From positions 13,643,214 to 13,707,213 of the forward strand of contig NW_023600993.1 in NCBI RefSeq assembly GCF_014898055.3: a stretch of DNA of 64,000 bases, in the 5' to 3' direction. Source of the stretch: Talpa occidentalis (Eukaryota; Chordata; Mammalia; Eulipotyphla; Talpidae). The position numbers were made by a program, and so were the translations under genes. Within the stretch, counting starts at the first letter, position 1. The number at the start of each line of letters is the position of its first letter. The notes under the pieces were generated by a model, which did not search any database, was not told where the DNA came from, and worked only from the letters and a program-made list of their open reading frames with translations. This document shows positions 37,580 to 48,573 of this stretch, piece by piece.

Positions 37580-40500
37580 GCTTTTATGTATCCAATGGCT
37601 ATGTCTTTCAAACTACTTTTCAAGGTCTAATTCTCCCATAAGGAAACATTTAAGTTTTCATTCATTTATAAAAATAAACTATGTGCAATAAAAATGAAAC
37701 TACTATCATTATCATCTGGTAATCACTTTTCATTAAAAATAGCAGTTTCCTAGATAGCTAAAAAAGTACATTTATATAAAATCACATTTTTGTCTAAATC
37801 CTCATTTTACTACTATTTCCCAATGCCCTTACCAACATCACATAAACAGACTGACTTCTTTGGTGATAAGGAACTGTCTCCAACTTTACTGACTTGTAAA
37901 ACTGTAAACAGAAACTGTAACTTCCCTGCCTCCACCCAAAAAAAAAAAAAAAAAGACATGTATGAAGCCAGCATCTTTCTCAATGATTTACTGAAAGCAA
38001 CAGCTCATTTTAATAAAACTATCCCAAAAACAGAAAATTGATTGAACCAACTGGTGTGGTGGGCATATAAAACAGCTGATCAAAATCATTCAAAATGTTT
38101 ATTCTTACAGATTTTCTTTCAGGCTTCGAGAATTTTCCCCCATCCCGTACTTTTATCCTGATACCAAAATCATGAAGCTAGCGAAAAAAGGATTTTAAAT
38201 TATGGAATAAAATTTTAAATGACAAAGTCATTTCAAGAAAATAATAAACCAGATCACATACAATTTAAACAATGCACATACTAAAACCAACAACCACTTT
38301 TCTAAAATGTATTTTGAGTAATAAAACTAAGAAAATACACTGAGTAACACATGTGTTGTCAAAAATTATGTGACTTTTCGCAGGCATAGCAAAGCCATAA
38401 GCAAAGTATTACAACAATGCACACCATATATTACCATCATTTCTTATCAAGGAAAATTTGTAAAATGAGAAATTATCTCTCTTTATAAATAGGTTTCTTT
38501 TATTATTAAATGTTTTAAGATTTTATTTCACAAAAAAAAAAAACAAAGACATCCAGTCTTCGTTGCATGTTGGATTCTGTCTTTATTTGACTCTTTATAA
38601 TAAAGCAATTTTATAGTATTTTTGTCACAGGGAAGGACAAAGATAAGCCAACTGTTTAGATTCCTCTCCTTTATGTTGTGTCTTTGATCACTAACAATGC
38701 TGCGTGAACAGCCAACAGAAGGCTGACATTTCATAAAATATGCAGTGATAAAAACTAATACTGTAGCATCTGGGAGCGATATATAAAATGCAGAAATACA
38801 CCTAATAACTGTGATCTTAAATTACAAGTTACTAAAAGCTAAATAAAAAGCATACCTAAGAATAAAAAAGTGGCAAGACTACAAAGGGGTGGCTTTTTGG
38901 GTACTTCTTTTCTAAAAACAAAGTTTTAAAAATAATTTAAGTCTATGACACTTTCCCTGCTATTCTACAACTTAAAAGTCAGCTACCTTCTAAGAACTGG
39001 GTTACTGCACTATATACCTTTCAATAACTGAAAAAGCATATTGCAAAACCACAACTGAAAGGTAGTGTAGAAAATACAGAGAAAGTTTCTTCTTCTCAGA
39101 CACTTAAAAATGTCAAAACTGATAATAAAGAAGCAATACATCAATTTCAAGATAAGATGCCAGAGCCCATAATCCAAGTAACTTTTAAAACTAGAATATT
39201 CAAAATAAATATATTCTTAATACCAGTACTAATAAATTATTTCATGATCTAAGCCTTAAAATCCTTGGTACAATAGAGCAAGTCAATTGCACTCAAATGT
39301 GCTTAAATAATTTTAACTGTACTATTAAACATTTCTTTAATAGTGGGGAGCAGGTAAGGCATGCAATAAAGACCAGTCAAGAGCAATCATGTGAATTATC
39401 TTTATTGCAATTTTGGTATAATATTCCACCTATATCCATCAAAATAATAGTCCAACAAAAGTGTTCTTACTGCTGTTTTTTTCTCTCTATATATATGTGT
39501 ATGTGTATATATATATATATATATATGTATATGCTAAGGAAAAGTGAAAAAACAAAATCCATGTTCAACACTCCAAGAATTCTGAATTACACTTTAACTG
39601 AAGAAAATATACAACAGTTAAGTATGTGGGAGGCAATTGTCCTTGTGCTTATAATTAGCATCTGAATTTAGGGATTTCACTGCTTAATGCACACCCACCT
39701 GCCTGTTATTCTTACCATAGCTTTTCATGTCACTTAATGGAGATAAATACTCTTTTTCCTGCTCATATTTACATCAACGCTATTTAATTTTTTTAAGCTG
39801 TTATAATAGGTTAAACATCCATCTCAACATCACTCTCATCTCCCACTGGACAGAGAATGGCATCACAGGACTGAGAATAAAGAAGGCATATTTACATTCA
39901 TAATGTTCCTAACTATAACATTTATGTAAATTATGATTTTACATTTGCAAATACAATAATTTTTCGTTTTACTGTATAGTTTGCCATTCTTTCAACATTA
40001 ACTTTCTATGGTTATTACAATCTCAAAAAATCTTACCTAGATGTTTTTCAAGACACTGGAAAAACACTTAAAGCTAAAAATAATAATGTATTTCATTTTA
40101 ATCTAGTCCTATTCTCCTACAAAAGAGAGCTTTAGCATATTAACTAAGAAGGTTTTGAGTTTACAGAATCTTTTAGAAATATTTTCATTATCTCTTAATT
40201 ATTTCACATCAGTTTACATATCACACAAATGATATGTAACTTTACAACTAGTTTAATGTCAAAAAAGTATGAACACATTCTTTCCATTATTTTGTCTACT
40301 GACAATTTAGACAGAACATATCAGTATTAAGAACATTTAGCAGAAAATAATTAAATTTTATCATTTGAAACCTATGATTTCAAGAGTAATTTACCCTATT
40401 AAACTTTATTTTTTAAGGTAGGAAAATTATATATAATAATGGTAGCAGGAAAAAAGAAGGTAATTGTCTGTTTTTTCACTTGTCAGAAAAATAGCCCATC

Positions 40501-40690
40501 ACATTACTTAAGTATAATTAAATAGGTACTGTTCAATTCACTAGAACACCTCCCTTCCTTCTAGAATTTTGTAAAGACCATGAAAGCAGGGTCCACACTA
40601 GTAATGAGTGAGCAAATATAAATTTCTCCACCTCAGATTTGTAATGAGAGAGATGCAAAGAAATATAGCAAGGTCTTATAACACTGAAAT
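37580..40690. other. Unassigned AT-rich noncoding DNA
   Basis: About 3.1 kb with no gene or nameable repeat. A TA/TG microsatellite lies at 39487-39535; a 122-codon open frame (39297-39665, +) runs straight through it and is therefore judged to be chance. Poly(A) runs lie at about 37938 and 38532. Confidence 0.6.
39487..39535. repeat. (TA)n/(TG)n microsatellite
   Basis: Compound TATA and TGTG dinucleotide tract, likely length-variable. Noncoding. Confidence 0.9.
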
Positions 40691-40694
40691 AGTC

Positions 40695-41735
40695 TCATGG
40701 TCTCCCTGCTCTCATAACACTTAAAATCCAGTTAGCAATACAGGACCTAGACCCAACTAAAAAAAGTAATAAAGCAAACCACTGAACAGAAAGTGTCTTA
40801 GGAATAGTAACAAGCAAAACAGGAGTTCAGAGGGCGAAATCACAGTGGACCATACTGTTCAGGAAGAGTTGGTGGACAGGGCAGGACATGAGCTCCAGAT
40901 GATAATCTATGATTAAACTGAAAGGAGGAAAAAAAGCAAGTGATAATCTATGATTAAATTGAAAGGAGGAGGGATAGTTATCAAAGGGCAAAAAGGAGAA
41001 AAGATATAAAACTGTGAAATGAGGAAAGATGTAAAAATGTAGGAATGTAAGATTCTTTGTATGTTGGCACTATCTTGTCAGAAATGGGAGAATATTTCTT
41101 ATTGATTAGTAGAGGATAATGCTAAGTGATCAATTAGGTCAACTGTATAAGAGAACCTTTAATTTCGGGCTAGAGAGTTCAAATTTCAATCTACAGAATA
41201 ATTGGGGCCTTTAAGATTCTTAAGCAGGAGAGTTACAGGGTGAAACAATTCGTAGGAAGATTAATCTGACAATATATGGGACAGACTTGAGGACAGCAAA
41301 GATAACCAATACTTCAGACGTGACGATAGCAAAAACTTCGGGGGTATTCCAAGAATAAGCCTGTGGAGGAGTGTATTAGGCTAGCTTTTGGGAATGGGAA
41401 GGGAATGGCAGGAACAAAAATTAAGACTATACACTAATTAATGAAATATAATAGTTAAGGAGAGGAGACAGTGAATTCTTACATCTCAGGTAAAGACCCT
41501 AAAGGGATAATGGTGTGGAAGCAATAAAAGCTGGATTTCACCAGAAAGAAAAGGTGATGGGACAAAATGATACTTTCACAGTTCCAAACATTTTCTGTAA
41601 TGTAAAGTATTTGAGATGGTAAGAAACAGATAATGAAAACATGAGACAGAGGTCAAATGCAGAGTTACAGATTTTAGAGTTCCCCATGAAAATGTAATAG
41701 CTTAAAATTGTGAAATACAGAGCAGAGATTAAAGA
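40695..41735 (-). mobile_element. Antisense L2, long relic
   Basis: Follows reversed L2 over about 1 kb. It starts with CCCTGCTCTCATAACACTTA (about 40703) and later shows TTAAGCAGGAGAGTTACAGG (about 41220) and CATGAGACAGAGGTCAAATG (about 41640). Frames are broken. A 30-bp local tandem duplication is present at 40900-40970. Confidence 0.65.
40900..40970 (+). repeat. 30-bp tandem duplication with spacer
   Basis: TGATAATCTATGATTAAACT plus the following 10 bases (40900-40929) recurs at 40941-40970 with one change (C to T), an offset of 41 bp. It is a local duplication inside the L2 relic, so younger than the L2 insertion. Confidence 0.92.
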
Positions 41736-44250
41736 TTATATGACTACACTATGTAATAAACACTACAAATATTGATCTGTGGAAATTAACTACAATAAAA
41801 AGAAATTTTATGGGCTTTATTACATATTTCCGATCTAGAAGGCTTGACTGAAGAAAAAACCCAATGTTCACAGAGAGAGCACTGACAAAATCATTTCAAA
41901 GTCTGCAAAGAAAACACAATTTTCAATACTGTATTTTTTGTTTAGAGAAAATATTAAGGTATAAACTAGAAGGAAAAACTAAGTTATCTTAGAAAATTAT
42001 ATAATTTTAAATACCTAAACACCTATTTTATTGCTTCTACATTTTTCTTTCATAACGTCCTGATTCTAGAATACATGTAAATGTCCATTAAAGACTAAAA
42101 GAAAAATATGTTCATCTGCTCTTTAAACTTTATGACAGTTGCAACACTCTCTATTTTTCCATACCATACGATTTCTTAATACTATTTTGTCCAGTCAGCA
42201 TCTATGTAAGTTAGTCCTATTTTGCTACCTACTAATTTCAGTAAAATACCGTGATGAGGAAAAAGTCTAACAGGTATCGTACAAATTTTTTAAAACAAAT
42301 ACATAACCCAATTTGAGACTAAGGTACAGGATAAAGCACAGATATGAACACAGAGTTCAGAGAGAAAACAGAAATTTTAAAAAGTCCCATCTTCCAAACT
42401 ATTCACTATTGTCTATGACAGAAAATAAAAGCCCAAACTTCAGGGAAAGAGTCTCATAACACCAAACATAAAATGTAAATGCATAATGTTTTAAAAAGTT
42501 GTTTTCCAGAGTGCACTTTATCTGAAGAACCCTGGGAATAATTTAATTGTGTTAAGATTTAGGGATTCTAAGGGAAGGGGAAAGCTTTCTAAGGTTTGAT
42601 CTTCACTATACATAAAGAGAAGATATGCTCATTCATCAGCAGAAGCAGCACTTGTTCTGATAAGTAAGTGAAAGCATAACATGCACTCTACGTGGGTGTC
42701 TCGCTCAACTAAAAGATATTCAAGCTAATCAATAAGTCAGATATGTTCTTAAAAATGCTAAGTGGTTGTTTATGTGTGTTAGATCTTCTGTATGGCATAT
42801 TAATGTACTTTCCTTGTATGATATAGGGAACTCGGTGATGATATAAATATGTGGTATGTCTGCCGCCTACATTTCCACTGACAGCAAATGGAGTGTAAAA
42901 CTGGCTTTGTAAACTGCAAAGAAAGAAATTAACTTCAGAGGTATATAGCAATAGTTTTATCTTATGCGGTATTTACTAAACCTGATGGATTTGTTACTAA
43001 ATTAAGGACACAGGTACACACACATAAATTAGAAAGTATCAAATGCCTACTTAGATTTATTAAAATATCAGCTATTTTAAAATCATAAATTGGTCTTTCT
43101 TTAGTGTCCAAGAAGCAAATTAATCCACTTGAACACAATTATATTTTGTGCTTTAGGGAAAATTACAAATGTAAGTTGAAAAGCAGACATAAATGGCAAT
43201 TTGGTCTTTAGATACACATAAAATACATAACTGTTTTCTTCAACTAATGTAATTTAAGCTAATAAATAAAAAAATTTCAAACATATGAAACAGAGACATT
43301 CAAGTAGTTACTTTATTAAAAGAGAACTGCAATAGTAAACTGTTCCTATAATAACCCCTCTGAAAAAAATCAGCAGCTATTTAAATCAATCTAACGATGA
43401 GACATTTATTCTAAAATAAAGTGCATTTATTTGTTATTTGAATTTTGGAGTTACATTTTTGCTCTTCCACTGTGTACATGTTCTACTCACACTGCACCAA
43501 ACCATCCATGCTAATATAAAATAAAGTTTAAAGGAAGAGGGCAGAAAAAGTCTACCTTAATTGCTATTCTTCCCACCTAACAGTGCAAGGAGAGTGTTAA
43601 AGCACAAGCAGCAGAACAAATTTAGATTCTACAACCGCAGAATTCACTTGGACTTTGTCACTAACCAATGAGGAGCATGAAAATGCCAGGTCAATGACAA
43701 AGACTAAGAGAATACTATATAAACTGTGATATTATAAACCATGTTGCTACCATAACTAATGGGCAAAACAGTAATGGCATACATTCTCTGCTTGATAACC
43801 TCTATAAGTGAGCCAGGGAAACTTAGATTCTCCTGTAAGATGAAAAAATGCAAAGTTCTTTGTCACTGAGAAAACAGAACTAGGCGTCTGGCTGAAGGAG
43901 CATTTTATCTGTTAAACAAGTTACTCCTAAAGAGATCTGTATTTTGTGAAACTCGAGAGAATGTAACTTTATAGAACAATATACTTAAGAATAAAGTCAT
44001 TCAAAAACTGATTATAAATGCTTTTTTCATTCAATGCAATTCTCAATGAATTTAGTTTAAAATTGTAAAATTATAGGTACTACAGAAATTGATATTAATC
44101 AGGAACCCGTTATCAGATACAGTATAACTCTCCTAGGAACTACAAAGTTCATGTTGTACCAGCTCTAGCAAGAACTTATATAACTGCAAGTGATTCAGGA
44201 GTCACTGAATTCTAATTCCAAAGCTGTTCAACATATAGTCAAAATTAACT
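41736..44250. other. Unassigned AT-rich noncoding DNA
   Basis: About 2.5 kb with no gene or nameable repeat. Short open frames only. Confidence 0.6.
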
Positions 44251-44254
44251 GACA

Positions 44255-44485
44255 GAAGCTTAATGCCAAGAAATGAATCTGCTATCCAATGCAATTAGAA
44301 AAGAGAATAGATAAAATTTATAAGAAAATAAAATGATTCTTATAGATTATGTTTTTATATGTGGAAATACACAGAGAAACAAAAACTTTCACAAAAAAAT
44401 AGAGTACATTACTATAAGTTAAATATACAACTTATCAACTCTCTTACACAGCAACAAGAAGCAACTGAAAAATAGAAGTCAAGGA
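44255..44485 (+). pseudogene. Possible L1 ORF2 scrap
   Basis: AATGCAATTAGAAAAGAGAA (44289) and the run to CAGCAACAAGAAGCAACTGA (44448) resemble the L1 ORF2 RT region in forward order. Short, with all frames broken. Confidence 0.4.
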
Positions 44486-44489
44486 TGGC

Positions 44490-44799
44490 TCCAATATCTC
44501 AGTAGCTCAGAGTGCTAGATCTGTCATCAACAGAGACAAGGAAGACTACAGGTAAAATATGTTTGGGAGAGTTAAAAAACAGGTCAGTCTTCATCATGAG
44601 TTTGAGATGATGATGAGACAGCTCCATGGAGCTGTTAAGTACATTGACTGGATATATAAACCTGGAGTTCATTTAAAAGAGGTAGGGTGATTTCCTTGGT
44701 ACTTAAAGACATGAAACTGGACTCAAATCTCCAAGCAATGAATGCAGATAGAAAAACTGAAAGGTCATATGCTCTAAAGTCCTCTAAATTAAGAGAAAC
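44490..44799 (-). mobile_element. Antisense L2, left part
   Basis: Reversed L2: GGATGGCTCCAATATCTCAG (44482), ATGAGTTTGAGATGATGATG (44596) and GGATATATAAACCTGGAGTT (44650). The L2 is interrupted at 44800 by a solo LTR and resumes at 45284. Confidence 0.75.
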
Positions 44800-44961
44800 T
44801 GTCAGGGGGAAAGGATGTCCTGAGCTAATCCCATACAGGCTTTGTGGACCCCACCCCCCACTCCAGACCAAAGCCATCAGGACATTGGGAAAGACAAATC
44901 CCGTCACCACCAAAGGGAGGGTGGCTGGGACCTGAGGATGGAGTTGAGCAGCCAGGTTGGG

Positions 44962-44968
44962 TATAAAA
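44962..44968 (+). promoter_or_regulatory. TATA box of the solo LTR
   Basis: TATAAAA in the expected position in U3, about 160 bp into the LTR and about 195 bp before its AATAAA. Transcription would start about 25-30 bp downstream, in the CTCTCACTCTGTCACTCG part. Whether it is active cannot be told from the sequence. Confidence 0.75.
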
Positions 44969-45158
44969 ACCAAACACGTGGGCCTTGGGGTCTCTCACTC
45001 TGTCACTCGCCTCCTGGCTTCATGGCTCCTGGCTCACGGCCAGCTCTCAGAGTGCCATTTGGGATTCCAGATAGGCGGATCGGGTAGGACGCATTTAAAA
45101 CTTTGTCTCCCATTTTTCTCCATGAGCTGTACATTGCCTCATTTGCCCTTCCCTTGTA

Positions 45159-45164
45159 AATAAA
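45159..45164 (+). terminator. Polyadenylation signal of the solo LTR
   Basis: AATAAA, followed about 20 bp later by a GT-rich stretch (CCTGTGTGCCTGCAG, 45181-45195). This is the usual arrangement at the end of a retroviral R region. Confidence 0.75.
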
Positions 45165-45283
45165 CCTTTTATTAACCTTTCCTGTGTGCCTGCAGTAGAG
45201 CATTGATAAGTCCTTTTAAGCGCGCGGGTGAGGACCCACAGTCAGGCACCCCGTTCTGTATTGGGGCTGCCCTATAACAAAAC

Positions 45284-45735
45284 CAGCTAAGCAAACTGAG
45301 AAATAACAACTACTATGGCAGAGAAAACCAAGAGGGTGTGATGTCCTAGAGAACAATGAAGAAAGTTTAGCAAGGAGAGATTTGTGCAAAATGCCAATGA
45401 GAGATTTCAAATAAAGACAGGAGTTGATGGACAGATTAAGCACGGTGGAAATCACTGGTGATGACAACCAGACCGGGTTGAGTTTAGGGTAGTGGTGGAG
45501 AATTGTGTCCTTACTGTGATGAGTTTAGGAGAGAACTGGAGAACTAGAAACAGCAAGTATAAGATCCTCAGGCAATTTTTACTGCTCAAAGGGAGAAAGG
45601 ACTGGCATGGTAAACTGAAATGGGTATTTTCTAAAATGGAAGAAACAACATGTTTACATACTGATGGAAAACAATGCAGTGGTATAAGAATAGATTTTTC
45701 CAATGGAAATAGTCAAGGATATGTGATAATTTGGC
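45284..45735 (-). mobile_element. Antisense L2, right part
   Basis: Continuation of the L2 interrupted by the solo LTR: GGGTGTGATGTCCTAGAGAA (45334), GGAAATCACTGGTGATGACA (45448) and the run ending CATGTTTACATACTGATGGA (45649). The joined order of phrases is the normal order of reversed L2. Confidence 0.75.
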
Positions 45736-45847
45736 ATTTGATGACAAAAATTTGTCAGAGCAGAGTTAAGCGGATCTCCCATTCACTTCTTATCCTAAAT
45801 AAATGCCAACTAGATTAAAGATTTAAGAGTAAGAAATAAAGTCATTA
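45735..45847 (+). pseudogene. L1 ORF2 end, left part
   Basis: CAACTAGATTAAAGATTTAA (45808) and flanking text match the end of L1 ORF2. The element is split by the SINE at 45848 and continues beyond it. Confidence 0.65.
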
Positions 45848-46110
45848 GGTCCTCCCCGGTGGCACAGGGGTTGAGCGCGGAGCTGCGAAGCTGCCCGCAG
45901 CCTCTGCAGTGCTGGTTTGATCCCCGGCCACAGACAAGGGTCCCACATGGCACGAAGACCTCTCCTGCTGCGCCCACTGCTCCCCTCAGCAGTGTACTTT
46001 GTCAGTCTACCTGTTCTGCTCCCCGCTCTGGCTCTGGTGATTCTCTCACCCTCCCGCGCTTCTGACTATACCCAGTGCTTGTATAAATAAATAAATAAAT
46101 CTTTTTTAAA
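45848..46110 (+). mobile_element. tRNA-derived SINE, younger form (B)
   Basis: Form B copy with 10-bp TSD AAAGTCATTA (45838-45847 and 46111-46120). The A box TGGCACAGGGG is good. The B-box region reads TGGTTTGATCCCC, one change from consensus. The tail is ATAAATAAATAAATAAATC then T and A runs. It sits inside the L1 ORF2 relic. Confidence 0.95.
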
Positions 46111-46120
46111 AAAGTCATTA

Positions 46121-46449
46121 AAATAAATAAAAAATATGATAGAACATGTTTATAAGGTTGGATGGTGGCCAATGAATAGGGCTATTTTTTAAGTAATAAA
46201 TATGACTACATGAAAATTTGAAACTTCTCTATAGTAGAAAACACCATAAATGAAAACAAAATATAAACGGAAAAAAAAAATTCATCCTAAATAACAGACA
46301 AAAAGCAAATATTCTTAATATAAAGGCTCTACACATAGCTGAAAAAGGACGTGTTACCTCAATATAAAAACAGAAAAGATGAGCCAGAAAAAAACTTTTC
46401 AGGACATACAAAAAGTCACAAAAGGAAGAACAATTAAAAATGAGTTAAT
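46121..46449 (+). pseudogene. L1 ORF2 end, continuation
   Basis: After the SINE the L1 order continues: GACTACATGAAAATTTGAAA (46204), AAACACCATAAATGAAAACA (46239) and AGGACATACAAAAAGTCACA (46401). Broken in all frames. A second, younger L1 end is inserted at 46450. Confidence 0.75.
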
Positions 46450-46564
46450 AACCAGAGCCACTCTTTGGGGGGTGGGGGGCGGGGAAAGGAGGGCTGGGGG
46501 TCAAAATAAGGGGGTTGTAATTGTAAGGGGAATATAAAAATAAAATTTAAATAATAAAAAAAGA
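46450..46564 (+). mobile_element. 5'-truncated young L1 3' end with G-quadruplex tract
   Basis: A 115-bp insert flanked by a perfect 14-bp TSD, AAAAATGAGTTAAT (46436-46449 and 46565-46578). It contains a G-rich tract at 46467-46500 (runs of 6, 6, 4, 3 and 5 G), a short unique part (TCAAAATAAGGGGGTTGTAA), an AATATAAAAATAAAATTTAA stretch and an A-rich tail. This is the layout of the extreme 3' end of a mammalian L1: a G-quadruplex-forming polypurine tract in the 3' UTR, then poly(A). It is therefore probably a very short, 5'-truncated copy of a lineage-specific L1 that could also have mobilised the SINEs here. Confidence 0.8.
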
Positions 46565-46578
46565 AAAAATGAGTTAAT

Positions 46579-46960
46579 TACCCCAAATGGCAAAGATTTT
46601 AAACAATGACAACATTCAGCACTAACAAGTACATACTGATGCAGACACTACCACTAACCACTTTGTTAGGGCAAACCATAGCATCTTAGTGAAGGGTAAA
46701 TTAGAAAGATGCATCAAAATGTCACTGTACTTAACCTATGGCCAAACAATCTTACTTCCAGACTTTATCCTGAAAAGACAAGAGCACAAAAATACACATA
46801 CAATGACCCAACTTGCAACACTACTTAGTGGAAATACCCTAAACATCCATTGCTAGAAAATTAACAAATTATGGCATGTCCACACCCTGAAATTTATTAA
46901 GCAGTCATTTAAAATGTGGCTTCTCTACAGTGAACAAGAACAGCTGGAATCTGGAGCACC
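46579..46960 (+). mobile_element. L1 3' region, continuation of the older L1
   Basis: The old L1 resumes after the inserted 3' end. CCAAACAATCTTACTTCCAG (46742), ACACATACAATGACCC and CTAAACATCCATTGCTAGAA (46840) correspond to the L1 3' region in forward order. Confidence 0.7.
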
Positions 46961-46984
46961 TCTTACTTTATTCCTTTTTTGTAT

Positions 46985-47148
46985 TACTGATGCTTTCTTC
47001 AAAGTGTCATGTATCATGTTTTTTAATAGCTTTGTTCGGATATAATGCACATACCACACAATTCATCCATTTAAGATATACAATTCAAGGTCTTTTAGTA
47101 TAAACACAGAGTTGTATAAGCATCACCACAATCAATTTTAGAACATTT
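46985..47148 (-). mobile_element. Antisense L1 3' region, left part
   Basis: ATAATGCACATACCACACAA (47042), TTTTAGTATAAACACAGAGT (47092) and GCATCACCACAATC are the reverse strand of an L1 3' region. It is interrupted at 47149 by a U6 fragment and continues to about 47400. Confidence 0.8.
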
Positions 47149-47172
47149 GTGCTCACTTCAGCAGCACATAAT
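47149..47172 (+). ncRNA. Tailless U6 snRNA retropseudogene (5' fragment)
   Basis: A 24-nt insert starting GTGCTCACTTCAGCAGCACA. It matches the 5' end of U6 snRNA with two changes (G to A at U6 positions 7 and 12). It is flanked by a perfect 21-bp duplication of the surrounding L1 sequence (47128-47148 and 47173-47193). There is no poly(A) and the 3' part of U6 is absent. This is the pattern of tailless retropseudogenes: 3'-truncated structured RNAs inserted by the L1 machinery with TSDs but no tail. It is too short to be a functional U6 gene. Confidence 0.88.
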
Positions 47173-47400
47173 ACAATCAATTTTAGAACATTTTTACCCA
47201 CCCCAAAATAACCCCATATCCATTATCAGTCACTCTCCAGCTCTCCCAAATCCCCCTTGCTCCAGGCAACCACTAATTTACTTTCTAGCTATAGATTTAC
47301 CAGTTCTAGGTATTTCATATAAAAGCAATAATACAACATGTGGTCTAGCTTACATGTGTAATTTGTAAAGTCATTTCAATTTTATAAGTACAAAGGGAAT
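47173..47400 (-). mobile_element. Antisense L1 3' region, right part
   Basis: Continuation of the L1 disrupted by the U6 insertion: ACCCATATCCATTATCAGTC is approximated near 47210, then GGCAACCACTAATTTACTTT (47266) and GGTATTTCATATAAAAGCAA (47309), all typical of reversed L1 3' region. Confidence 0.85.
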
Positions 47401-47984
47401 GAAATGATCAATTCACCTAATTTTCCAAGTTAAAAATGAATGTAAGCAAACATTCTAGTGTTATTTTATTAGCCAAAACGCAAACCACATCTAACTAAAA
47501 CTTTTCTTAAAAGTCTCAATATTCAAGTAAACATACTAACAGGACCTTTATAAATTCTACAGTTAACAAAGAAATTGAAATTGATCTTCAGTACCACCTA
47601 CAATTAGTTATTGCATTTCTTCATTAAGTGACAGAGAACAAAAATATTCCCAGGATGATACACAAGAATCACACACCATCAGCACATTTTTAAAATAGGA
47701 AGTCAACTTCTCAAGCAAATAAAAAACACCACTACAAGATAGAATTATATACTGAAAGATTAAAAAGTATTCTCATGCAAAGGTTCCATTTTATAATTAT
47801 TTTAAATAGAAAGAAAAGTACATGTAAGTATATATTAACTATGTATAATTGTTTATTAGATATAACTCGTTTTAGAACTTATTAACATAAAACCTTGATT
47901 AAAGTCTTTTCAATCATTAAACATATTCCTAATCACTGCTATGTGTCTATACGCACACTTATTACTCAGAAGAAAAGCCAGATT
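47401..47984. other. Unassigned AT-rich noncoding DNA
   Basis: No gene and no repeat I can name. Confidence 0.55.
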
Positions 47985-48225
47985 TGGGGGTGGTCTGAGG
48001 ACTTGGATCTGACTTCCAGTTCCGGTATTTATAGACAATCTGATATGAGCCCTAGGAAAGTAAACTTTAGTTTCCTCCAAACTTCAGTTCCCTTCTATGT
48101 GTAGTGAGCTAATAATGCTTGCATTACAGGATTGTTTTTATTATGCAGTTAATAAAATGAAGTTCTGAAACTTCACAAACTGCAACGTTGTAAGTGCGCA
48201 ATAGATGTTAACTCCCTCTTCACAG
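47985..48225 (+). mobile_element. MIR, plus strand
   Basis: Nearly full MIR in forward order: GGATCTGACTTCCAGTTCCG (tRNA-like side), GTTTCCTCCAAACTTCAGTT, TTGCATTACAGGATTG and TAAGTGCGCAATAGATGTTA at the 3' side. Diverged, as expected for its age. Confidence 0.8.
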
Positions 48226-48557
48226 GGCTGTTACGTGGATTAAATAGATGATAATAAACTGCACTAATTAAAAAAGGAAATCATTACTCAAAAATTATAT
48301 ATCATAAAATCATTGTAAACTAAATTTACTTACTAGCAAACAAATAATAATGAGGAGATATTATTATGAACTGAAAAATTCTGGAAACGCTTTAAGGAAA
48401 AGTGTCCTTCAAAGACAGGCAGAAATTAGTTACTTGGAGATGAGACTGAGAAGAGATTAGAAATAAAAAGGAGATATTACAGATCTTCAGAACCAGTTAT
48501 TTTCTATCAGAGACTAGATATTTAATGCTATGGTTCAACTAAATTTGACATGCAAAG
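48226..48557. other. Unassigned AT-rich noncoding DNA
   Basis: No gene and no repeat I can name. Confidence 0.5.
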
Positions 48558-48573
48558 AAACAGTTCATAGTTG

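Larger units (their letters stand above)
44800..45279 (+). mobile_element. Solo LTR of a class I (ERV1) endogenous retrovirus
   Basis: A 480-bp element starting TGTCAGG and ending ATAACA (the canonical TG...CA). It is flanked by the 4-bp duplication AAAC (44796-44799 and 45280-45283), the TSD length typical of class I, gamma-like elements. It carries a TATAAAA box at 44962-44968 (U3), a polyadenylation signal AATAAA at 45159-45164 and a GT-rich stretch just after it (R/U5). There is no internal retroviral sequence next to it, so it is the product of recombination between the two LTRs of a former provirus. It is GC-richer than its surroundings. The family name is unknown to me. It splits an L2. 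Confidence 0.9.

Noticed and set aside
39297..39665. 122-codon plus-strand open frame
   Set aside because: Runs through a TA/TG microsatellite, which supplies its repeated I/Y/M/C residues; no domain and no coding context.
44635..44973. 112-codon minus-strand open frame
   Set aside because: Spans the junction of an L2 relic and the solo LTR; cannot be older than the insertion and shows no known domain.
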